A stretch of DNA of 20,710 nucleotides. Source: a virus. Shown here piece after piece: positions 1-4,656 of the stretch (the first letter of the stretch is position 1; each line of letters starts with the position of its first letter). The position numbers and the translations under genes were made by a program. Below the pieces are notes generated by a model that saw nothing but the letters and a program-made list of their open reading frames with translations, did no database searches and was not told the DNA's origin. The DNA lies in IMG/VR virus record IMGVR_UViG_3300014325_000053, positions 1 through 20,710 of that record. One strand, given 5' to 3'.

Positions 1-64
1 ACAAAGCGAGAAAGCTAAGTATAAGGTTGTAAAGCCTTACAGCCTCATGGTTCTTTCTCAGCCA

Positions 65-138
65 GGGGAAGTAGCTCAGTTGGTTAGAGCATCTGACTGT
101 TAATCAGAGGGTCGTTGGTTCAAGTCCACCCTTCCCCG
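65..138 (+). tRNA. tRNA-Asn (anticodon GTT)
   Basis: A full cloverleaf can be drawn. The acceptor arm GGGGAAG (65-71) pairs with CTTCCCC (131-137), with discriminator G138. The D stem is GCTC/GAGC. The anticodon stem TCTGA/TCAGA encloses the loop CTGTTAA, with GTT at 99-101. The T arm has the loop TTCAAGT and one T-C mismatch in its stem. No CCA is encoded, so the host would have to add it. It is the first of four tRNAs and reads AAC/AAT codons, which are frequent in the tail genes. Confidence 0.93.
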
Positions 139-147
139 CAAAATAAA

Positions 148-179
148 TTTGGAAATATCACTTTAACTTCTTAAATTTG
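148..179 (+). promoter_or_regulatory. Bacteroidota-type promoter before the small membrane protein
   Basis: A -33 box TTTG (148-151) is followed by a 20-base spacer and a -7 box TAAATTTG (172-179), matching the Bacteroidota consensus TTTG / TAnnTTTG. Bases 143-161 match 19302-19320 at 18 of 19 positions, and there the shared TTTG is also followed after 20 bases by a TAnnTTTG box. The predicted transcription start falls at or next to the ATG at 185, so the transcript could be leaderless. The box match and repeat are seen; activity is inferred. Confidence 0.5.
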
Positions 180-184
180 TGCTT

Positions 185-313
185 ATGTTTGTAGGAATAA
201 TTATAGGAGTAGCACTTGGTATTGCAGGTACCCTACTCTACCAGAAATATGTTCTTGGCTTCTTTAAGAAAGTTGGCAAGGCTGTCTCAGATGTTAAAAC
301 TGACTTAAAGTAA
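185..313 (+). CDS. 42-residue single-pass membrane protein
   Basis: This short ORF has an ATG at 185 and a TAA at 311-313. The product begins with about 18 hydrophobic, glycine-spaced residues (MFVGIIIGVALGIAGTLLY), followed by a short basic/amphipathic tail with Lys at many positions (YVLGFFKKVGKAVSDVKTD). This is one membrane helix with a cationic cytoplasmic tail. It lies between tRNA-Asn and a terminator and is preceded by a promoter-like sequence, which supports it as a real gene. There is no Shine-Dalgarno. The family is not recognised; a holin-like, membrane-anchoring or host-modifying role is possible, but nothing in the sequence decides between them. Confidence 0.55.
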   Translation: MFVGIIIGVALGIAGTLLYQKYVLGFFKKVGKAVSDVKTDLK

Positions 314-346
314 TGAAGTACAACACTTTATATTTCTCTCATCCAC

Positions 347-399
347 AACCCCAGCATCTTTTGCCAGGGTAGAAATCTTTTTTCCATTTTAAATGAGAT
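347..399 (+). promoter_or_regulatory. Attenuator-like leader segments upstream of the terminator
   Basis: Segment A, AACCCCAGC (347-355), and segment B, GCCAGGGT (363-370), can form a weak hairpin of 4+2 pairs around a 2x2 internal loop. Segment B is also perfectly complementary over 8 bases to ACCCTGGC (401-408), the 5' arm of the following terminator. Forming B:C would therefore disrupt the terminator. A resembles the terminator's 5' arm and can pair with its 3' arm at 8 of 9 positions. The pairings are seen; any switching is inference. A decayed duplicate of the terminator would look similar. Confidence 0.35.
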
Positions 400-432
400 A
401 ACCCTGGCTTTTCTAAGCCGGGGTTTTTGTTT
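400..432 (+). terminator. Intrinsic terminator before the tRNA-Pro/Gln/His group
   Basis: An 11-pair stem AACCCTGGCTT (400-410) / AAGCCGGGGTT (415-425), with one T-G wobble and the tetraloop TTCT, is followed by a T-rich run (424-432). It would end transcripts carrying tRNA-Asn and the small membrane gene just before tRNA-Pro at 433. The three downstream tRNAs would then need read-through or a promoter that I do not see. Confidence 0.85.
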
Positions 433-506
433 CTGGGAATAGCTCAGTCAGGTAGAGCTCTGGCTTTGGAGACCAGAGGCCGTAGGTTCAAATCCTACTT
501 CCCAGA
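433..506 (+). tRNA. tRNA-Pro (anticodon TGG)
   Basis: The acceptor CTGGGAA (433-439) pairs with TTCCCAG (499-505), with discriminator A506. The C1-G72 pair with A73 is characteristic of bacterial tRNA-Pro. D stem GCTC/GAGC; T arm GTAGG/CCTAC with loop TTCAAAT. The anticodon stem CTGGC/ACCAG encloses the 7-base loop TTTGGAG, with TGG at 467-469; its closing pair is a C-A mismatch. Shifting the loop by one base would give TTG but destroys the stem, so Pro is preferred. CCA is not encoded. Confidence 0.82.
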
Positions 507-511
507 CTTAA

Positions 512-584
512 AGCCTTGTAGTATAATTGGTTAGCACACGAGCCTTTGGAGCTCGTAGCCTTGGTTCAAGTCCAAGCAGGGCTT
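512..584 (+). tRNA. tRNA-Gln (anticodon TTG)
   Basis: The acceptor AGCCTTG (512-518) pairs with CAGGGCT (577-583), including one T-G pair. The anticodon stem CGAGC/GCTCG is perfect around the loop CTTTGGA, with TTG at 546-548. T arm CTTGG/CCAAG with loop TTCAAGT. The D stem is weak, with one mismatch and one wobble, and the discriminator is T rather than the usual G. It lies five bases after tRNA-Pro and reads CAA, which is abundant in the portal's Gln-rich tail. Confidence 0.8.
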
Positions 585-586
585 CC

Positions 587-658
587 GTAGTTTTAGCTCA
601 ATGGTAGAGCGCCTGACTGTGAATCAGGAGATGAGGGGTTCGAATCCCCCACTCTACT
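587..658 (+). tRNA. tRNA-His (anticodon GTG), slightly irregular
   Basis: D stem GCTC/GAGC; anticodon stem CCTGA/TCAGG around the loop CTGTGAA, with GTG at 619-621; T loop TTCGAAT. The acceptor GTAGTTT (587-593) against ACTCTAC (651-657) has two mismatches at its inner end, and the T stem has an A-C mismatch. The G-1:C73 identity pair of bacterial tRNA-His is not evident, since C586 precedes and T658 is the discriminator. Either it is divergent or it is decaying. The gap to tRNA-Gln is two bases. Confidence 0.75.
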
Positions 659-682
659 CAAAAGTTTTGAGCTCTATATGGC

Positions 683-708
683 ATTATGTCAGAAAATCTT
701 GACATAAT
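683..708 (+). promoter_or_regulatory. Operator-like perfect inverted repeat
   Basis: ATTATGTCA (683-691) and TGACATAAT (700-708) form a perfect 9-base inverted repeat with 8 bases between the arms. No T-run follows, so it is not a good terminator. It sits just upstream of the -33 box at 713-716, and a third copy of the half-site, TTATGTC, lies at 718-724 just downstream of that box. This fits a binding site for a dimeric regulator, possibly the winged-helix protein encoded next. The repeat is seen; the regulator is inferred. Confidence 0.5.
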
Positions 709-712
709 CTGC

Positions 713-742
713 TTTGTTATGTCTATTTATCCCTTATCTTTG
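713..742 (+). promoter_or_regulatory. Promoter of the packaging operon
   Basis: A -33 box TTTG (713-716), an 18-base spacer and a -7 box TATCTTTG (735-742) match the Bacteroidota consensus. The 15 bases TTATCTTTGTACTAC (734-748) recur exactly at 19330-19344 in the promoter of the metallophosphoesterase gene. The leader contains CAAACCAAT (748-756), also found in the leader of the scaffold gene. It would drive 765-7469. Confidence 0.7.
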
Positions 743-764
743 TACTACAAACCAATATAACTAG

Positions 765-1133
765 ATGGATGATTCTGTGAGCATACAGGTTCTCAGGAAG
801 AACTTTAAGGAACCTTTAGAGAAGGCACTAAGGTATTACTCCATCTTATCTGCTTGGAATAAATTAGGGCTCTCTACTAGGCAAATCCAGCTTTTGGCAT
901 ACACTGCTATTAGAGGGACCATTTCCTCCCTCTCCTCCAAAGCAGAATTCTCCAAGTTGTTTAGTAGCTCTCCTGCTACTATAAACAATATGATCTCAGA
1001 ACTTTCCCAATCAGGTTTATTGGTTAAAGTTAATGGGAAATATAAAGTAAATAAGGCTATAGACCTGGACTTTTCTAAGGATTTAGTAGTAGCATTCAAA
1101 CTGTTTGCAGCTGAGGGAGGGAAAAATGAGTAA
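765..1133 (+). CDS. Winged helix-turn-helix DNA-binding protein
   Basis: This 122-residue protein looks all-helical with a winged-helix core. Residues about 34-90 read as helix (STRQIQLLAYTAI), helix, a recognition-type helix (SPATINNMISELSQSGLL), and then a short beta wing (VKVNGKYKVN). It is the first gene after the promoter and operator-like repeat. It overlaps the next gene by 8 bases. An autoregulator of the operon, or a DNA-binding packaging component (small-terminase subunits often carry HTH domains), both fit. I recognise the fold type but not the family. The ATG at 765 has no Shine-Dalgarno, as is common in Bacteroidota, and lies 8 bases after the conserved CAAACCAAT leader element. 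Confidence 0.75.
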   Translation: MDDSVSIQVLRKNFKEPLEKALRYYSILSAWNKLGLSTRQIQLLAYTAIRGTISSLSSKAEFSKLFSSSPATINNMISELSQSGLLVKVNGKYKVNKAIDLDFSKDLVVAFKLFAAEGGKNE

Positions 1134-1587
1134 CCAGATCAAACCAGAAAAGCTTTCCTTACATGAGTTCCTTATCAGGAAAGCTGCTGTAAAGGTTATG
1201 CAATCTGAGAGCATTGTTGAAAAGGTTATCTCTCATCAACACCAATCTATTAACAAAGCTTTTAAAACTACATACGAAATCGAGATAACAGGCTTCTGCA
1301 AATTCAAGTTTTCTCAATCGAAGCTAAGGAAAAATATAAGGATCAATGAGAGTATTAGGGACAAGCTTCTTCTAAAGCTTCAAAATGATCCTGACAATCA
1401 AGAACTTGCAGAGAAGCTTCGTATCAATACTGAGATATTAACAAATCTTTACCCCCATTTAAAAGAAATATCAGATGAAAATAGACTTCAAGGGTCTACT
1501 GGAGGGAATGAGGAACAGCTTGTTTCCACCAGCGGAGATCAAGGAGAAAATAGAGGAGACAGCAGCAGCCAGGATAGCAATTTGTAA
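1126..1587 (+). CDS. Small conserved phage protein, possibly HU/IHF-like in its N-terminal half
   Basis: The start is taken at ATG 1126, giving 153 residues, because GAGGGAGG lies just upstream; an in-frame TTG at 1105 is less likely. Residues 10-50 look helical, and a strand-like segment EITGFCKFKFS (53-63) recalls the 'GFG-F' strand of HU/IHF proteins, which crAss-like phages are known to encode. The similarity is weak and the usual conserved arginines/proline arm is not obvious. Residues 75-118 look like a second helical region. The last ~33 residues are Gly/Ser/Gln/Asp-rich and lie in the stretch that also codes for the start of the next gene. It overlaps the upstream gene by 8 bases and the downstream gene by 113. 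Confidence 0.7.
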   Translation: MSNQIKPEKLSLHEFLIRKAAVKVMQSESIVEKVISHQHQSINKAFKTTYEIEITGFCKFKFSQSKLRKNIRINESIRDKLLLKLQNDPDNQELAEKLRINTEILTNLYPHLKEISDENRLQGSTGGNEEQLVSTSGDQGENRGDSSSQDSNL

Positions 1588-1804
1588 AGAATGCCCTAAC
1601 TATTCCCCTACTGCAATCTCTAATGGCTACAAAACTAGCAGGCCTGACATCTTTTGCACTGATTGTGGATGCAATCTTGAATTTAAGACCAAATGCCTTC
1701 ATTGTGCCTGTCCTATAGAGAAGTGGGGAGCTCTCTTAGAGGAGACTGAGGAGCAAGAACTAATCAAAAAGCTTAATGATGAAAAGAAGAATAGCAATTC
1801 GTAA
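1475..1804 (+). CDS. Zinc-ribbon-like small protein
   Basis: This 109-residue protein carries eight cysteines in clustered knuckles: C37xxC40, C61xxC64 with C66, and C74xxC77 with C79, followed by an IEKW motif. The spacing suggests one or two bound zinc ions. The N-terminal 35 residues are amphipathic helix (KGLLEGMRNSLFPPAEIKEKI). ATG 1475 is chosen because the upstream residues look like part of the helix; an internal ATG at 1508 has GGAGG but only two bases of spacing. Similar Cys-clustered small proteins near terminases occur in crAss-like phages, with no function known to me. It overlaps the preceding gene by 113 bases and the next by 29. Confidence 0.8.
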   Translation: MKIDFKGLLEGMRNSLFPPAEIKEKIEETAAARIAICKECPNYSPTAISNGYKTSRPDIFCTDCGCNLEFKTKCLHCACPIEKWGALLEETEEQELIKKLNDEKKNSNS

Positions 1805-2012
1805 CATCCTCACAAAGGACTTACTCCTACTCTTAGCTCAAGCTAACTCCATGGGTGCCAACTGCATAGATATCTATTATGATATATCCCAACAAGCCCT
1901 TTTTGTAGCTCCTGTGTCAGATGAGAAATTTGATAAAAGAAAGAAAGCTAATGATGAGAAGATCAATTTGGAGGAGATGGATATTGAAGGAAGTATAAAC
2001 GAAGACATATGA
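1776..2012 (+). CDS. Small unknown protein
   Basis: This 78-residue protein starts at one of two adjacent ATGs (1776 or 1779). A basic start (MMKRRIAIR) is followed by a hydrophobic segment (LLLLLAQANSMGANC), then a strand-like stretch (IDIYYDISQQALFVAPV) and a highly charged tail ending EDI. The layout resembles a small alpha/beta domain rather than a membrane protein. Its start overlaps the zinc-ribbon gene by 29 bases, and its stop TGA overlaps the next ATG (ATGA), which suggests translational coupling. I do not recognise the family. Confidence 0.65.
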   Translation: MMKRRIAIRNILTKDLLLLLAQANSMGANCIDIYYDISQQALFVAPVSDEKFDKRKKANDEKINLEEMDIEGSINEDI

Positions 2013-2302
2013 GAAAAAACCATCATGAGCAAATCATTGCTCTTTTACGTGAACTAAAAAGTAAGTACCCAAATCAAGGTCTAGGAAGACATATTTCTCT
2101 CGCCCTCAGCGATTATGCTGATGGCTGGGATATCTCAGATAAGGAATTTGCATTTGCTTTAGAAAAATACAGAGCCGAGCTTGAGTTAAATACTGTGCCA
2201 GATATTGATATTCAAAAGCTTGTGAAAGAAAGCTCAACGTATGAATCCCTCCGAGAAGGGATAGATGATGATTCTGAGGAGGAGGATGAGAATGGCTACT
2301 AA
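2009..2302 (+). CDS. Small unknown acidic protein
   Basis: This 97-residue protein appears largely helical (HEQIIALLRELKSKYPNQGL, then SDKEFAFALEKYRAELEL) and ends in a run of acidic residues (DDDSEEEDE). It starts inside the stop codon of the previous gene (ATGA) and overlaps the next gene by 11 bases. Position suggests a role in, or co-expression with, DNA packaging. The family is not recognised. The acidic C-terminus is encoded by GA-rich DNA that also supplies the GAGGAGG Shine-Dalgarno of the next gene. Confidence 0.65.
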   Translation: MRKNHHEQIIALLRELKSKYPNQGLGRHISLALSDYADGWDISDKEFAFALEKYRAELELNTVPDIDIQKLVKESSTYESLREGIDDDSEEEDENGY

Positions 2303-2627
2303 GAAGAATAACTATATCAATGCTGAACTTGATTTTGCAGAGGAACAATTAGCCTCCTGGAAGGAATACGTAGAACAGCATCCCTTTGGCTCTCTAAAGG
2401 ATAGAATAGAGTGGAAAGAAACCAGGGGAGGTGGTATGATGCCTATGGTCGTCTCCTCTATAGAACAACAAGGCAAGTTTCTTCAGGAAACAATGAAGAA
2501 TTACCTAGCTCTCCTCGACGTTGTTAATAATCTCAGAGAGAAAGAAGAAGCTAAAATGGAGGCTAGGGGAGGAAAGGTGGTAGAAGGAGGTATGATGGGC
2601 AAGCTGGCTGCTAATTCAGGAAAATAA
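2292..2627 (+). CDS. Conserved helical protein upstream of terL, terminase small subunit candidate
   Basis: The start is set at ATG 2292 (MATKKNN), 111 residues, because GAGGAGG lies six bases upstream; the longer reading from 2265 would add an unlikely N-terminus (MMILRRRMR). The protein looks predominantly helical: residues 11-29 (ELDFAEEQLASWKEYVEQ), a Gly/Met-rich turn (GGGMMPMVVSSIEQQGKF), and a second long helix (MKNYLALLDVVNNLREKEEA). It ends one base before terL's ATG. Small helical oligomers directly before terL are often the small terminase subunit, but no HTH is visible here and the assignment rests on position. Confidence 0.75.
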   Translation: MATKKNNYINAELDFAEEQLASWKEYVEQHPFGSLKDRIEWKETRGGGMMPMVVSSIEQQGKFLQETMKNYLALLDVVNNLREKEEAKMEARGGKVVEGGMMGKLAANSGK

Positions 2628-2628
2628 T

Positions 2629-4656
2629 ATGAGTGTAACTACATCTTCAGAGTTCTTCATTAACATGAAGAGTATTCCTACGCCCGACTCTAGGGAGTAT
2701 GAGCCCTTCTTTGCTAATGAGTTAGACAAAATCGAGAATGGAGTTACTATTAACGGAGTATTTGTAGACCCTTGGTTATATTGGCATCTAAATCACTGGC
2801 ATATAAACAAGGATGTTGAACTTCCAAATGGTCAGGTAAAGCGCAGGTTTGGCCCACCAGATGCCAGAGATAACGAATGGGAATTTGCTGAAGTACGAGC
2901 TGAGGCAAAGCTTCAGAAGAAAGGACTTGTGATGGTAGGGATTAGGCGTTTTGCTAAGTCCGAGATCGAAGCCTCAATTATAAGTCGATCAGCTACTATT
3001 AATCAGGGTTCTGAGAATGTTATCTCAGGTGGTAATGATAAGGATATCAAACTAATAACTGATAAGTGTGACAGGGGATTAAATTCCCTCCATGAATACT
3101 TTAAGTTTCAAAGAGTAGAGGATAACTGGAAGACCCAAGTAACACTAGGTATAAAGAAAAAATCAGGTGAGAGATTACCATTCTCTTACATTCTCGTAAG
3201 AAATTATGACAACGGTATTAATACAGAGGCTGCAGCAGGTATCACAGCTATGGAATTTATCATTGATGAAATTGGTAAATTCCCCTTTCTTAGGTGCCTT
3301 GAAGCTGCTATTCCCTCTTTCACTTCTCCTTATGGTTGGAGATGTTCACCTCTTCTTGTAGGAACAGGTGGTTCTTTTGAAAATGGAGCAGATGCAGAGA
3401 AAGTATTCTTAGACCCTGAAGGACATAACATGCTGGGTCTCAAATGGAGGGACGAACCTAAAGTCTTTGGGTTCTTTGCTGGCCACACCTTTAGGATGGA
3501 GGCAAAGAAGGAAACTACAATGGGAGATTTCATTCAAACTAGGAATGGGATTCTCCTCCCCAAAGACTCAGAACTGTTCTCTGTCCCTCTTTTACAATCC
3601 GATCCTGAAGTAGCTGAAGAATTCACTAACAAGGAGAGAGAAAGAGCTAAGAAAGCAAACGACTCACAAGCCTATCTAAAGGAGGTAATGTACTTCCCTA
3701 AGAATCCGTCGGAATGTTTCTTAACTCTAGGCTCTAATTTCTATAGTGTAGAATCTGCAAGACAGCAGAAGAGTAGAGTCCTCCAAATGGGAAGGATATA
3801 TACTCCTGTTTTCCTTGAACCTGGAGTTGATAATATCATACATAAGATCAGCGATAAGGCTCCTGTGATGAATTTCCCAGCTAAGGCTATGGATGATAAA
3901 GATGCACCCATAACTATCTGGGAATTTCCCATAGAGGAGAAACCACCATTTGGTTTATATGTTGCTGGAGTTGACCCTTATAAGCAAGACCAAGCTAAAT
4001 ACTCTGATTCTTTAGGAGCTGTATATATCTTTAAGAGAATGCATGATATAAAATCTGACCTCTATCAAGATATGTTTGTAGCTTCCTACGTGGCTAGGCC
4101 TAAATCTATAGATAAGTGGAATGAACAAGCTCGACTCCTTGTAAAGTATTATAATGCAAGAACCTTATGCGAAAATGAAGATATGGGCTTTATTAACTAT
4201 ATGATTTACAAGGGAGATGGGCATCTTTTAGAGGATCAACCAGGATGGCTTAAGGAAATCGTTCCTAATACTGAGGTTAATAGGATCAAGGGAATACATC
4301 GCTCTGCCTATAGAATTAGGATGTACCTTCATACAGTATTGAAGCAATATTTAGATGAGAAGATAGGCTCTCGAAGGAATGAGGAAGGAGATATCTTGGG
4401 AGATATCTTAGGAGTCTCAAAAGTTTTAGATGCTATGCTATTGGAGGAAGTCATTAAATTTCAGGATGATTTGAACTGTGATCGTGAAGTAGCTGCTTCA
4501 TTAGCTATAGCTCTAGCAAGGCATTTGGACCCCCAGCTTAAAGTAGCTTCTGTTGAGATGGACCCAAGAATGAAAGCCTACTTTGATTCCAAACCAAATA
4601 CCTCATTATTCAATGGGAGTATCTCACCTTTTGGGAAAAGACATAAATTGTTCTAA
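2629..4656 (+). CDS. terL: Terminase large subunit (packaging ATPase/nuclease)
   Basis: The 675-residue protein has the two-domain plan of phage large terminases, which pump DNA into the prohead and cut the concatemer. The ATPase domain shows a deviant Walker A, R106-R-F-A-K110-S111, with Ala in place of the usual Gly, and a Walker B FIIDE (210-214) with D213 and catalytic E214. The nuclease (RNase H fold) shows VAGVDP with D449, an acidic cluster LCENED (E515/E517), and D618 followed by a helix (VAASLAIALA), matching the usual three metal-binding acids. It starts one base after the preceding stop and ends directly at the portal ATG. Length and motifs resemble crAss-like TerL. Confidence 0.96.
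   Translation: MSVTTSSEFFINMKSIPTPDSREYEPFFANELDKIENGVTINGVFVDPWLYWHLNHWHINKDVELPNGQVKRRFGPPDARDNEWEFAEVRAEAKLQKKGLVMVGIRRFAKSEIEASIISRSATINQGSENVISGGNDKDIKLITDKCDRGLNSLHEYFKFQRVEDNWKTQVTLGIKKKSGERLPFSYILVRNYDNGINTEAAAGITAMEFIIDEIGKFPFLRCLEAAIPSFTSPYGWRCSPLLVGTGGSFENGADAEKVFLDPEGHNMLGLKWRDEPKVFGFFAGHTFRMEAKKETTMGDFIQTRNGILLPKDSELFSVPLLQSDPEVAEEFTNKERERAKKANDSQAYLKEVMYFPKNPSECFLTLGSNFYSVESARQQKSRVLQMGRIYTPVFLEPGVDNIIHKISDKAPVMNFPAKAMDDKDAPITIWEFPIEEKPPFGLYVAGVDPYKQDQAKYSDSLGAVYIFKRMHDIKSDLYQDMFVASYVARPKSIDKWNEQARLLVKYYNARTLCENEDMGFINYMIYKGDGHLLEDQPGWLKEIVPNTEVNRIKGIHRSAYRIRMYLHTVLKQYLDEKIGSRRNEEGDILGDILGVSKVLDAMLLEEVIKFQDDLNCDREVAASLAIALARHLDPQLKVASVEMDPRMKAYFDSKPNTSLFNGSISPFGKRHKLF

Noticed and set aside
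8-64. Possible tRNA: GAGAAAG (8-14) can pair with CTTTCTC (53-59), a CCA follows at 62-64, and a TAAGG/CCTTA stem with loop TTGTAAAG lies between.
   Set aside because: There is no D arm or T arm, the anticodon-like loop has 8 bases, and the total is too short. It may be an RNA stem or the remnant of a tRNA, but no tRNA call is justified.
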